Shown here one piece after another: positions 44,703 to 61,934 of a stretch of DNA of 64,000 nucleotides. Source of the stretch: Glaciecola siphonariae. Lineage in GTDB: Bacteria; Pseudomonadota; Gammaproteobacteria; Enterobacterales; Alteromonadaceae. The translations under genes and the position numbers were made by a program. The first letter of the stretch is position 1; each line of letters begins with the position of its first letter. The stretch covers positions 178,067 through 242,066 of the forward strand of contig NZ_JBHSGU010000009.1 in the NCBI RefSeq assembly GCF_042652645.1. The letters run 5' to 3'. The notes under the pieces are model-generated. The model had not been told where the DNA came from and made no database searches. It saw only the letters and a program-made list of their open reading frames with translations.

Positions 44703-45131
44703 ATGGCAAAAAAAGTCTCTGGCTTAATTAAGCTACAGGTTGCAGCAGGCGCTGCAAACCCGTCTCCACCAGTAGGTCCAGCACTGGGTCAGCATGGTGT
44801 AAATATCATGGAATTCTGTAAAGCGTTTAACGCCAAAACAGAGTCTCTTGAAAAAGGCGCTCCGGTACCTGTTGTTATTACAGTGTACGAAGACCGTTCT
44901 TTTACCTTTGAAACCAAAACTCCGCCTGCTTCTTTCCTTTTAAAGAAAGCTGCTGGCATCAAGAGTGGTTCTGGTCGCCCTAACACTGAAAAAGTGGGCA
45001 CGGTTACTCGCGCGCAACTAGAAGATATTGCGAAGGCGAAAGACCCAGACCTTACAGCAGCAAGCTTAGATGCAGCTGTTAACACGATTGCGGGTTCTGC
45101 TCGCAGCATGGGCTTAAAGGTAGAGGGCTAA
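44703..45131 (+). CDS. rplK: 50S ribosomal protein L11
   Basis: 142 aa, the standard length. KLQVAAGAANPSPPVGPALGQHGVNIMEFCKAFN is the conserved N-terminus and KAKDPDLTAASLDAAVNTIAGSARSMGLKVEG the C-terminal 23S-binding domain. It forms the GTPase-associated centre with L10/L12 and is needed for RelA activation. rplA follows 4 bases after. Confidence 0.98.
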   Translation: MAKKVSGLIKLQVAAGAANPSPPVGPALGQHGVNIMEFCKAFNAKTESLEKGAPVPVVITVYEDRSFTFETKTPPASFLLKKAAGIKSGSGRPNTEKVGTVTRAQLEDIAKAKDPDLTAASLDAAVNTIAGSARSMGLKVEG

Positions 45132-45135
45132 GATT

Positions 45136-45831
45136 ATGGCTAAATTAAGCAAGCGCATGCGCGCCATCAACGAGAAAGTTGATTCAACAAAAGAATACGG
45201 TTTTGACGAAGCAGTCGCACTTTTAAAAGAGTTTGCCACTGTAAAGTTTGCTGAAAGCATTGATGTAGCGGTTAACCTTGGTATCGATGCACGTAAATCT
45301 GATCAAAACGTTCGTGGAGCCACTGTTCTACCTAACGGAACAGGTAAAGACGTACGCGTTGCCGTATTTACACAGGGCGCTAACGCTGAAGCAGCGAAAG
45401 AAGCCGGTGCCGATATCGTTGGTATGGAAGATTTAGCTGAATTAGTGAAAAAAGGCGAAATGAATTTTGACGTAGTAGTTGCTAGCCCAGACGCAATGCG
45501 TGTTGTAGGTCAGCTAGGTCAAATCTTGGGCCCACGCGGTCTTATGCCAAACCCGAAAACGGGCACTGTGACACCTGACGTGGCTACTGCTGTTAAGAAT
45601 GCAAAGGCCGGACAGGTAAGATATCGCAACGATAAAAACGGTATTATTCACGCTAGCATCGGCAAGATTGCCTTTGAACCAACGCAAATTAAAGAAAACC
45701 TTGAAGCGCTATTAGAAGCCCTTAGAAAAGCTAAGCCTTCTTCAGCTAAAGGTACTTATATTTCAAAAGTAAGCTTGAGCACCACTATGGGTGCCGGTGT
45801 AACTGTTGACCAAGGGTCATTAGGCGCATAA
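45136..45831 (+). CDS. rplA: 50S ribosomal protein L1
   Basis: 231 aa. RNA-binding and conserved regions include VAVFTQGANAEAAKEAGADIVG, ILGPRGLMPNPKTGTVTPDVA and TMGAGVTVD. L1 forms the mobile E-site stalk and in E. coli represses its own rplKA operon by binding mRNA; similar control is plausible here but the leader site was not folded. Confidence 0.98.
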   Translation: MAKLSKRMRAINEKVDSTKEYGFDEAVALLKEFATVKFAESIDVAVNLGIDARKSDQNVRGATVLPNGTGKDVRVAVFTQGANAEAAKEAGADIVGMEDLAELVKKGEMNFDVVVASPDAMRVVGQLGQILGPRGLMPNPKTGTVTPDVATAVKNAKAGQVRYRNDKNGIIHASIGKIAFEPTQIKENLEALLEALRKAKPSSAKGTYISKVSLSTTMGAGVTVDQGSLGA

Positions 45832-46120
45832 AGCTTATTCTCTAAAAACTTATGGGTTGGAGTCGGTACTGTAATAGGTATCAACTCCCGTCCAAGACCG
45901 CAGGCGCAAGTCAGCAGGAGAGGTAAGAGAACTCCCGCATTCAATGGCTCGCTTAATTAGTTACCTGCGCAGACGGTGGTATAACTCAGACTCTCTGGGA
46001 ATGTACACCGTAGAGCGGTACCGGCAGCAGCATCGTTGGTATCAATCTGTAAACCCTGATGGTTATGCTCTACACATAGTGTGAAGTAAGCAGATCATCA
46101 GATTTTAAGAGGTGAAAGCA
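45832..46120 (+). promoter_or_regulatory. rplJL leader with L10(L12)4 binding region
   Basis: A 289-base gap between rplA and rplJ with paired segments around GCGCAGACGG and ACCGTAGAGCGGTACCGGCAG, the usual location and size of the structured L10 leader that L10-L7/L12 binds to shut off translation. Several short inverted repeats can be seen; the fold was not computed. It may also contain the second promoter found here in E. coli. Confidence 0.6.
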
Positions 46121-46639
46121 GTGGCATTAGGCTTAGCAGCTAAGAAAGAGATCGTAGCGGAGATATCCGACGTTGCATCTCGCGCTCTATCCGTTGTCGT
46201 CGCTGAATACCGTGGTATGGAAGTAGGAGAACTTACTGACCTACGCGTTAAAGCCCGTGAGCAAGGTGTTTACTTAAGAGTAATTCGTAACACCCTTGCA
46301 AAACGCGCTCTAGCCGATGGTAAGTTCGCTGACATCGATTCTGCGTTAACTGGTCCGTTAATTTACGGTTTCTCTACTGATGCACCTGGTGCAGCAGCGC
46401 GTTTGTTTAAAGACTTCGCGAAGAGCAACAATAAGTTAAACGTAACCGCGTTAACGATTGGGAATGGTTTAATGGGTCCAGAGAAGTTGGACGCAGTAGC
46501 ATCACTACCTACAAGAGAAGAAGCGTTGGCTCAACTACTTGCTACCTTAAAAGCACCGGTTGGCAAGTTCGTTCAAACAATCAACGAAATTCCATCCAAG
46601 TTTGTGCGCGTATTGGCGGCGGTCAAAGACACCAAGTAA
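46121..46639 (+). CDS. rplJ: 50S ribosomal protein L10
   Basis: 172 aa. GTG 46121 is chosen as start because AGAGGTG lies 7 bases before it and it gives MALGLAAKKEIVAEISDV, aligning with E. coli MALNLQ; a GTG three codons earlier overlaps that ribosome binding site. VVAEYRGMEVGELTDLR and VIRNTLAKRAL bind rRNA; the C-terminal helix holds L7/L12 dimers. Confidence 0.97.
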   Translation: MALGLAAKKEIVAEISDVASRALSVVVAEYRGMEVGELTDLRVKAREQGVYLRVIRNTLAKRALADGKFADIDSALTGPLIYGFSTDAPGAAARLFKDFAKSNNKLNVTALTIGNGLMGPEKLDAVASLPTREEALAQLLATLKAPVGKFVQTINEIPSKFVRVLAAVKDTK

Positions 46640-46692
46640 TTGGCGTTTTTGGCAATTTGAATTTTTAACATTATACCCAGGAGTTTAGAGAA

Positions 46693-47067
46693 ATGGCTCT
46701 AACAAAAGAAGATATATTAAACGCAATCGCTGAGATGCCAGTAATGGACTTAGTTGAATTGATTGAAGCAGCAGAAGAGAAGTTTGGTGTATCTGCAGCA
46801 GCAGCAGTAGCTGTAGCAGCAGGTCCAGCAGCAGCGGCAGAAGCAGCTGAAGAGCAAACAGAATTCGACGTAATTCTTAAGTCTTTCGGCGCTAACAAAG
46901 TTGCTGTAATCAAAGCTGTACGTGGTGCTACTGGTCTTGGCTTGAAAGAAGCGAAAGACGTGGTAGAGTCTGCACCTAAAGCAATTAAAGAAGGCGTTGC
47001 TAAAGAAGAAGCAGAAGAACTGAAGAAGCAGCTTGAAGAAGCTGGCGCTGAAGTTGAAGTTAAGTAA
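46693..47067 (+). CDS. rplL: 50S ribosomal protein L7/L12
   Basis: 124 aa. N-terminal dimerisation region, a flexible alanine-rich hinge (AAAAVAVAAGPAAAAEAAEE) and the C-terminal factor-binding domain (FDVILKSFGANKVAVIKAVRG-TGLGLKEAKDVVE). It recruits EF-Tu and EF-G to the ribosome. AGGAG precedes the ATG. An attenuator-like hairpin follows before rpoB. Confidence 0.98.
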   Translation: MALTKEDILNAIAEMPVMDLVELIEAAEEKFGVSAAAAVAVAAGPAAAAEAAEEQTEFDVILKSFGANKVAVIKAVRGATGLGLKEAKDVVESAPKAIKEGVAKEEAEELKKQLEEAGAEVEVK

Positions 47068-47103
47068 TTAATTTATATTATTTAACTGGCCTTATTTAGG
47101 CTT

Positions 47104-47134
47104 AGGCTGATGGTTTTTAACCATCAGCCTTTTT
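47104..47134 (+). terminator. rplL-rpoB attenuator
   Basis: AGGCTGATGG pairs with CCATCAGCCT across TTTTTAA, followed by TTTT. The E. coli cluster has a partial terminator at the same place that sets the ratio of ribosomal protein to RNA polymerase transcripts. The 272-base gap also fits a processing site. Confidence 0.8.
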
Positions 47135-47339
47135 GCGCTATATCAATTATAAAATTTTTACCCTTTCTTTATAATTGAAAAAAGTGCAGGGAACTGGCAT
47201 AAGTTTATGATTTCCTTACAGCATTATCGGCTGTTTTGGTTTATTCTTAAGCAAAGTCCCTCAAAGGGTACTGGAAGTTTGTTACACAAAATGTAGTGGT
47301 GTAGCAGGTTGGGTCTAAAATCAGTCGGCTGAGGAACCC

Positions 47340-51368
<4,029 letters not shown>

Positions 51369-51457
51369 GCCATTTTTAGAGCAAAATGACAGGTTGGCCC
51401 AGCGCGCTTTTGTTTGAAGCCGCTGGGTCGTGATACAGACTCCGTCGGGAGAGACAT

Positions 51458-55666
<4,209 letters not shown>

Positions 55667-55686
55667 ACACTGATACGTTTATGTGT

Positions 55687-55716
55687 AAAAAACCCGAGCC
55701 TAGTGCTCGGGTTTTT
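55687..55716 (+). terminator. rpoBC terminator
   Basis: AAAAAACCCGAGC, loop CTAGT, GCTCGGGTTTTT; a stable GC stem followed by a U-tract 20 bases after rpoC. Confidence 0.92.
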
Positions 55717-56046
55717 GTTTTTTGCATCCATCATGGTGTTTGCTGAGTGGTGTTTGCTGTTTGCGCCAAGCAAACATAAAGGCTCAGTTGCATTGTAAGC
55801 CTTGACATAACACCGATTGATCTATAACATCTCGCGACCCTAATTTTGGGATATCTGTTAGTCAAAAATATTGTTTTAGTACGCGTTTGCTCCAGCAGCA
55901 GAATGTTTTAGCTAAATATTGAGACAAAAGCAGACATTATTTGCAAATTGTTTGGCAATAACTTGGTAAGTTAAACGGTTTGTATACGTACCCGAGCTTT
56001 CATTTGGATAGTATCGGGTTTTATTGTTTTAATCAGGAGCTAGTTA
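55717..56046 (+). other. intergenic region before rpsL
   Basis: 330 bases without a credible gene. A GTATACG at 55982-55988 could serve as a -10 element for rpsL, but the -35 match is weak, so no promoter is firmly called. AGGAG at 56034-56039 is the rpsL ribosome binding site. Confidence 0.45.
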
Positions 56047-56421
56047 ATGGCAACAGTTAACCAGTTAGTGCGCAAGCCACGTAAAAAGCCGGTCGAGAAA
56101 TCGAACGTAGCAGCTTTACAAGCTTGTCCACAACGCCGTGGTGTATGTACTCGTGTATATACCACCACACCAAAGAAGCCGAACTCTGCACTACGTAAAG
56201 TATGTCGTGTTCGCTTAACCAACGGTTTCGAAGTTTCTTCGTACATCGGCGGTGAAGGTCATAACCTACAAGAGCACAGTGTTGTGCTTATTCGCGGTGG
56301 TCGTGTTAAAGACTTACCGGGTGTTCGTTACCACACCGTTCGCGGCACACTAGATTGCTCTGGTGTAAGCGACAGAAGACAAGCCCGTTCTAAGTACGGC
56401 GCAAAAAGGCCTAAGTCTTAA
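56047..56421 (+). CDS. rpsL: 30S ribosomal protein S12
   Basis: 124 aa. Conserved VCTRVYTTTPKKPNSALRKV with the lysine at the streptomycin-resistance position unchanged, and GGRVKDLPGVRYHTVRG with the second such site also wild-type. S12 sits in the decoding centre. Starts the str operon rpsL-rpsG-fusA-tuf. Confidence 0.98.
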   Translation: MATVNQLVRKPRKKPVEKSNVAALQACPQRRGVCTRVYTTTPKKPNSALRKVCRVRLTNGFEVSSYIGGEGHNLQEHSVVLIRGGRVKDLPGVRYHTVRGTLDCSGVSDRRQARSKYGAKRPKS

Positions 56422-56494
56422 CGGTTCTCCGTTAGTAAGGCCAAACTATTAAATTAGAGTTTTGGGAAAACCCTGAATTCCACGGAGAATTAAG

Positions 56495-56965
56495 ATGCCT
56501 AGAAGAAGAGTTGTAGGTCAACGTAAAATCCTACCAGATCCTAAGTTCGGATCAGAATTGCTTGCTAAATTCATGAACGTTGTCATGTTAGACGGCAAAA
56601 AGTCCACCGCTGAAAAGATCGTTTACGGTGCCCTTGAAATTGTTGCTGAAAAAACCGGCAAACCACACCTAGAAGTGTTTGAAGAAGCACTGGACAACAT
56701 CCGCCCTACGGTAGAGGTTAAATCTCGTCGTGTAGGTGGTTCTACTTACCAAGTACCAGTAGAAGTTCGTCCAATTCGTCGAAATGCACTAGGTATGCGT
56801 TGGATGGTAGATGCGGCACGTAAACGTGGCGAAAAATCGATGGCGCAAAGACTTGCAGCAGAGATGATTGATGCACAAGATAGCAAAGGTAGTGCGGTTA
56901 AGAAACGTGAAGACGTTCACCGTATGGCTGAAGCTAACAAAGCATTCGCTCACTACCGCTGGTAG
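56495..56965 (+). CDS. rpsG: 30S ribosomal protein S7
   Basis: 156 aa, standard for gammaproteobacteria. MPRRRVVGQRKILPDPKFGS, KSRRVGGSTYQVPVEVRP and KREDVHRMAEANKAFAHYRW are conserved. It nucleates assembly of the 30S head. In E. coli it represses the str operon by binding the rpsL-rpsG gap; the 73-base gap here could hold a similar site. Confidence 0.98.
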   Translation: MPRRRVVGQRKILPDPKFGSELLAKFMNVVMLDGKKSTAEKIVYGALEIVAEKTGKPHLEVFEEALDNIRPTVEVKSRRVGGSTYQVPVEVRPIRRNALGMRWMVDAARKRGEKSMAQRLAAEMIDAQDSKGSAVKKREDVHRMAEANKAFAHYRW

Positions 56966-56994
56966 TCTGCAAAGCAGTCTTTATATAGTTGTAG

Positions 56995-57025
56995 CAGTCT
57001 GTCTTTAAAAGACAGGCTGTTTTTT
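56995..57025 (+). terminator. hairpin with U-tract between rpsG and fusA
   Basis: CAGTCTGTCTT pairs with AAGACAGGCTG (one G-T pair) across a TAA loop, then T6. It would lower or stop transcription from rpsL-rpsG into fusA, so fusA-tuf may depend on read-through or an extra promoter. Confidence 0.8.
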
Positions 57026-57055
57026 CAATTTAGTAAGCTAACAAAAGGGACATTA

Positions 57056-59158
57056 ATGCCACGCCAAACGCCCATACAACGCTATCGTAACATTGGTATT
57101 GTTGCGCACGTCGATGCAGGCAAAACAACCACAACTGAACGTGTACTTTTTTACACGGGTATTTCACACAAAATTGGTGAAGTACATGATGGTGCTGCAA
57201 CGATGGATTGGATGGAACAAGAGCAAGAGCGAGGGATTACCATTACTTCCGCGGCTACCACTTGTTTTTGGCAGGGAATGGACCAGCAGTTTGATCAGCA
57301 TCGCATCAATATTATTGATACTCCAGGACACGTTGACTTTACCATTGAAGTAGAGCGCTCATTGCGAGTTCTTGATGGAGCTGTTGTTGTTTTTTGCGGT
57401 TCGTCGGGGGTAGAACCTCAGTCGGAGACCGTATGGCGTCAAGCCAACAAATATGAAGTACCTCGCATGGTATTCGTTAATAAAATGGACCGTGCAGGAG
57501 CAGATTTTGAACGCGTTGTGGGGCAAATCCGCAAGCGTTTAGGTGCCACATGCGTGCCTATACAAATCAACGTGGGTAGCGAAGAAACGTTCACCGGCGT
57601 AATTGATTTGATAAAGATGAAATACATCAACTGGAATGAAGAAGATAAGGGTACAACCTTTAAGTACGAAGACATTCCAGCTGAGCAGCTAGAGCGCGCG
57701 CAGAAATATCGTACTGATATGATTGAAGCCGCTGCAGAAGCAAACGATGAATTAATGGATAAGTATTTGGGCGGTGAAGACCTCACAGAAGCCGAAATAA
57801 AACAGGGTTTGCGAATTCGCACACTCAACAACGAAATTGTGATTGCAACCTGCGGTTCTGCCTTTAAGAATAAAGGCGTACAAGCTGTTCTAGACGCCGT
57901 TGTTGAATACTTACCTTCTCCTACCGAAGTAAAAGCGATTACCGGTATTCTGGATGATGGGAATGAGACGCCTGCAGAACGCCACTCTGATGATGACGAG
58001 CCGTTTTCAGCGCTAGCATTTAAAATTGCGACCGACCCCTTTGTAGGAACGCTGACGTTCTTCCGCTGTTACTCAGGCGTTGTTAAAACCGGCGATGCGG
58101 TTTACAACCCAATTAAAGGTAAAAAAGAGCGTATCGGTCGAATGGTACAAATGCACGCGAACGATAGAGCAGAACTTAAAGAAGTGCGTGCGGGCGACAT
58201 CGCTGCGGCCATTGGTCTTAAAGACGTAACGACCGGCGAAACCTTGTGTGACGTAAATAACGTGATTACACTAGAGCGCATGGATTTTCCAGACCCTGTT
58301 ATTTCGATAGCGGTTGAGCCTAAATCGCAGGCCGACCAAGAAAAAATGGGCATTGCGCTGAGTAAGCTCGCCGCCGAGGACCCTTCATTCCGTGTTAAAA
58401 CAGATGAAGAATCGGGTCAAACGATCATATCGGGCATGGGTGAGCTTCACTTAGACATTATTGTAGACAGAATGAAGCGCGAATTCAGTGTGTCGTGCAA
58501 TGTGGGTAAGCCACAGGTTGCTTATCGCGAGACGATTCGCAAATCAGTTGAGGTTGAAGGTAAATTTGTACGTCAGTCTGGTGGTCGTGGTCAGTTTGGC
58601 CACGTATGGCTTAAAATAGAGCCGTTGCCCGAAGGTGGTGGTTACGAGTTTGTCGACCAAATTGTTGGTGGCGCAGTGCCAAAAGAATTTATTCCCGCGG
58701 TAGACAAGGGAATACAAGAACAGTTACAAAACGGCGTAGTGGCAGGTTACCCTGTTTTAGATATCAAGGTAACGCTGTATGATGGGTCGTATCATGATGT
58801 TGACTCCTCTGAAATGGCCTTTAAAATTGCCGCTTCAATGGGATTCAAAAAAGGAGCGGCAGAAGCCACTCCAGTATTGCTTGAACCTGTAATGAAGGTT
58901 GAAGTAACCACTCCCGAAGATTGGATGGGTGACGTTGTAGGTGACTTAAACCGTCGTCGGGGGATAATAGAAGGAATGGAAGAGGGCGTTGCAGGCATTA
59001 AGATAGTGCGTGCTAAGGTACCGCTTTCAGAAATGTTTGGTTATGCCACAGATTTGCGTTCAGCAACGCAAGGGCGTGCGTCATATTCAATGGAATTTCA
59101 TAACTATGCGGAAGCGCCCAACAATGTCACCAAGGCAATTGTTGAGTCACGCATGTAA
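57056..59158 (+). CDS. fusA: elongation factor G
   Basis: 700 aa translational GTPase driving ribosome translocation and recycling. G motifs: AHVDAGKTTTTERVLFYTG, the switch I RGITITS, DTPGHVDF, NKMDRAG; later domains carry YRETIRKSVEVEGKFVRQSG and GDLNRRRG. AAGGGA precedes the ATG. A paralogue elsewhere in the genome cannot be excluded, as some Alteromonadales carry two EF-G genes. Confidence 0.97.
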   Translation: MPRQTPIQRYRNIGIVAHVDAGKTTTTERVLFYTGISHKIGEVHDGAATMDWMEQEQERGITITSAATTCFWQGMDQQFDQHRINIIDTPGHVDFTIEVERSLRVLDGAVVVFCGSSGVEPQSETVWRQANKYEVPRMVFVNKMDRAGADFERVVGQIRKRLGATCVPIQINVGSEETFTGVIDLIKMKYINWNEEDKGTTFKYEDIPAEQLERAQKYRTDMIEAAAEANDELMDKYLGGEDLTEAEIKQGLRIRTLNNEIVIATCGSAFKNKGVQAVLDAVVEYLPSPTEVKAITGILDDGNETPAERHSDDDEPFSALAFKIATDPFVGTLTFFRCYSGVVKTGDAVYNPIKGKKERIGRMVQMHANDRAELKEVRAGDIAAAIGLKDVTTGETLCDVNNVITLERMDFPDPVISIAVEPKSQADQEKMGIALSKLAAEDPSFRVKTDEESGQTIISGMGELHLDIIVDRMKREFSVSCNVGKPQVAYRETIRKSVEVEGKFVRQSGGRGQFGHVWLKIEPLPEGGGYEFVDQIVGGAVPKEFIPAVDKGIQEQLQNGVVAGYPVLDIKVTLYDGSYHDVDSSEMAFKIAASMGFKKGAAEATPVLLEPVMKVEVTTPEDWMGDVVGDLNRRRGIIEGMEEGVAGIKIVRAKVPLSEMFGYATDLRSATQGRASYSMEFHNYAEAPNNVTKAIVESRM

Positions 59159-59222
59159 TTAATCACTTTGATTCGGTCCGGTCTAATGTTGGAACGGGCG
59201 TTAAACTTAGGAAATAAAAGCA

Positions 59223-60407
59223 ATGGCAAAAGAAAAGTTTGAACGTACGAAACCGCACGTAAACGTAGGTACAATCGGCCACGTTGACCACGGTAAAACG
59301 ACGTTAACCGCGGCAATCACCACAGTTTTAGCTAAAACTTATGGTGGTTCAGCCCAAGCATTTGATCAAATCGACAACGCTCCAGAAGAGCGCGAGCGTG
59401 GTATCACAATCGCTACTTCTCACGTTGAGTACGACACGCCTAAGCGTCACTATGCTCACGTTGACTGTCCAGGACACGCCGATTATGTGAAAAACATGAT
59501 CACCGGTGCTGCGCAAATGGACGGCGGTATCTTAGTTGTTGCGGCAACTGACGGTCCTATGCCACAAACACGTGAGCACATCTTGTTAGGTCGCCAAGTT
59601 GGTATTCCTTACATGATTGTTTTCATGAACAAATGTGACATGGTTGACGACGAAGAATTACTAGAGCTAGTAGAAATGGAAGTTCGTGAGCTGTTAACAG
59701 AATACGAATTCCCGGGTGATGACTTGCCAGTTATCCAAGGCTCAGCGCTTAAAGCGCTTGAAGGCGACGAGAAATGGGAAGCTAAAATTGTTGAGCTAGG
59801 CGAAGCGCTAGACAACTACATCCCAGAGCCAGAGCGTGCTATCGATAAGCCGTTCATTCTTCCTATTGAAGACGTGTTCTCAATCTCAGGCCGCGGTACA
59901 GTTGTAACCGGTCGTGTAGAGCAAGGTATTGTAAAAGTAGGCGAAGAAGTTGAAATCGTAGGTATTAAAGATACGACTAAAACAACGTGTACGGGCGTAG
60001 AAATGTTCCGTAAGCTTCTAGACGAAGGCCGTGCTGGTGAGAACGTTGGTGTTTTACTACGTGGTACTAAGCGTGAAGACGTAGAGCGTGGTCAAGTATT
60101 GGCAAAGCCTGGTTCAATCAATCCGCACACTAAGTTTGAAGCTGAAGTATACGTACTAAGCAAAGACGAAGGTGGCCGTCATACTCCTTTCTTCAAAGGA
60201 TATCGTCCACAGTTTTACTTCCGTACCACTGACGTAACAGGTGCTGTTGAGCTACCTGAAGGCGTAGAGATGGTAATGCCTGGCGACAACTTGAAGTTTG
60301 TAGTTGAGCTAATTGCACCAATCGCGATGGACGAAGGTTTACGCTTCGCAATCCGTGAAGGTGGTCGTACCGTAGGTGCGGGCGTTGTAGCAAAAATCTT
60401 AGACTAA
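59223..60407 (+). CDS. tuf: elongation factor Tu
   Basis: 394 aa. GTIGHVDHGKTTLTAAIT (P loop), DCPGHADYVKNMITGAAQMDG, NKCDMVDDEELLELVEMEVRELL and GRGTVVTGRVEQG are all canonical. EF-Tu delivers aminoacyl-tRNA to the ribosome. It is the last core gene; the downstream DNA is accessory. AGGA lies before the ATG. Confidence 0.98.
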   Translation: MAKEKFERTKPHVNVGTIGHVDHGKTTLTAAITTVLAKTYGGSAQAFDQIDNAPEERERGITIATSHVEYDTPKRHYAHVDCPGHADYVKNMITGAAQMDGGILVVAATDGPMPQTREHILLGRQVGIPYMIVFMNKCDMVDDEELLELVEMEVRELLTEYEFPGDDLPVIQGSALKALEGDEKWEAKIVELGEALDNYIPEPERAIDKPFILPIEDVFSISGRGTVVTGRVEQGIVKVGEEVEIVGIKDTTKTTCTGVEMFRKLLDEGRAGENVGVLLRGTKREDVERGQVLAKPGSINPHTKFEAEVYVLSKDEGGRHTPFFKGYRPQFYFRTTDVTGAVELPEGVEMVMPGDNLKFVVELIAPIAMDEGLRFAIREGGRTVGAGVVAKILD

Positions 60408-60470
60408 TACTTCATAGAGCGTTATCTGACGAAAGTCAGGACCTCCTTGGGTAAAGTCAGAGTACACATT

Positions 60471-60499
60471 AAAAAAGCCAGCATATTGCTGGCTTTTTA
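60471..60499 (+). terminator. tuf terminator
   Basis: AAAAAAGCCAGC, loop ATATT, GCTGGC and T5. A smaller CTGAC-GAAA-GTCAG hairpin with a GNRA loop lies at 60427-60440. Confidence 0.9.
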
Positions 60500-61103
60500 T
60501 TGCCATTAATGAAGTTTATCTAATGGGCTCTTGCTACCTGCAAATTTATCGCCGACCACTTGTCACATGTCGGTAGCCGCTTGGGCGTTTTGCTATAGCC
60601 GAAAAACAAATTAACTAGCCCCTTGTTTCATCTATTTTTATCCAAGCAATGTGAGGCTTCTCAGCTTGAATGCTAGATCGTTTGGTGCGCATAGAGAGCG
60701 CAATTTGATTTAAAAATGCAGACACACTACCGCCCCATGTGTATTTAGAAGCGTGTTCTCGCTAAGTGACATCCGATGTCTTTATAAAAGTTGTTTGCTT
60801 ATTTTGCTAACTATCTGAAAAAGAGCGATTTATTCCAAAACATTAATTTATCAAGAGGCGCGCTAAAAACCGGCGCGCTAAAAACGTGTGTTTTGTGCAC
60901 GTAACGCGCTTGATAACTTCATAAATACCAAGTAAAACAGTAATAAACAAGAAATGAGGCTTTAAAATATGAAACTGCACCTCGGTATTTATTTAAAATT
61001 CTCGATAATAAGTTGTTGAACTAAGCCGCTCCGCGGAGAAGTAATTTTCACCATTTGAGCCACACTTACCTTTGGGATTTTCCCAAAATTCTGGAGGTAA
61101 GAA
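60500..61103. other. AT-rich gap between tuf and the IS91-type element
   Basis: About 600 bases with no credible gene. It contains a tandem duplication of GGCGCGCTAAAAAC (60857-60885) and the palindrome CTCCGCGGAG near 61030. A TTTGGGA-TTT-TCCCAAA hairpin (about 61071-61087) lies just before the recombinase ribosome binding site. The left end of the mobile element must lie here but was not located. Confidence 0.5.
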
Positions 61104-61934
61104 ATGAATGATTTAATCGATCAAGTAATCACTGAAATTCAATATCGCGGGTATGCGGACAACACGAAGAAAGCGTATTGTTGTTATTTGACGCAGATGA
61201 CAAAGTTCTTCGGGCGTTCGCTGGATGAAGTCAGCTGCGAAGAGCTCAACAGTTATTTTAAACAACCGTCCATACGACGACTTTCCTACGCCAGCGTATC
61301 ACTGCAAATCAATAGTTTAGCCTTTCTTTACAAGCATATTCTTAAACGGTCTTTGACCTTAGATGTCGTTAAGCCTCAGCATAAACAACAGCCGCCTGAG
61401 TATTTATCTCGAAGTGAGGTCGGGCGGTTAGTTAATCATTGTCAAAATTTGCGCATGAAAACAATGACCATGCTGTGTTATGGGTGTGGTTTAAGGTTAG
61501 GCGAACTTACGCACGTTAAAGTAAAAGACATTGACGGTAAACGCAAAACACTTTTTATTGCCAATGGGAAGGGAAACAAGCATCGATATGTTGTGATACC
61601 TGACAGCGTTTTGCATCAACTTAGGGTGTATTGGCAGGAGTATCGCCCCACAGATTGGATGTTTTATTCACTATGGCTAGCGACGCGTCCCATGGCAGGC
61701 TCTAGTTATTCGAAAGGGCTTAAAAAAGTCGCAGACAGCGCAGGATTGACCAAGCGCTGTAACGTTCACAAGTTGAGGCATGCTTATGCCACTCATCAGT
61801 TAGAGGCTGGTATGCCTATTCATCAATTACAACATCAATTAGGGCATACAGATATTCGCACCACCCAAACTTACTTGCACTGGTTACCAGAGCTTCACCA
61901 TGGCGGAACGGACTTACTGCAATCGACGGAGTAA
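61104..61934 (+). CDS. tyrosine recombinase companion of IS91-family element
   Basis: 276 aa phage-integrase-type recombinase. N-terminal SAM-like DNA-binding domain (ITEIQYRGYADNTKKAYCCYL), catalytic domain with Arg I in CGLRLGELTHVKV, HKLRHAYATH, QLGHTDIRTTQTYLH (His and nucleophile Tyr). A second such gene upstream of the transposase is known in some IS91-family members (for example ISSod25-like). It lacks the extra helix of integron integrases. GGAGG lies 6 bases before the ATG. The transposase start follows directly. Confidence 0.9.
   Translation: MNDLIDQVITEIQYRGYADNTKKAYCCYLTQMTKFFGRSLDEVSCEELNSYFKQPSIRRLSYASVSLQINSLAFLYKHILKRSLTLDVVKPQHKQQPPEYLSRSEVGRLVNHCQNLRMKTMTMLCYGCGLRLGELTHVKVKDIDGKRKTLFIANGKGNKHRYVVIPDSVLHQLRVYWQEYRPTDWMFYSLWLATRPMAGSSYSKGLKKVADSAGLTKRCNVHKLRHAYATHQLEAGMPIHQLQHQLGHTDIRTTQTYLHWLPELHHGGTDLLQSTE

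Noticed and set aside
56047..56421. Streptomycin-resistance change in rpsL
   Set aside because: PKKPNS and the later K-D-L-P-G region are wild type.
61104..61934. Recombinase as integron integrase IntI
   Set aside because: It is 276 aa, lacks the additional helix between the second and third catalytic boxes, and lies directly before an IS91 transposase in the arrangement known for IS91 relatives.
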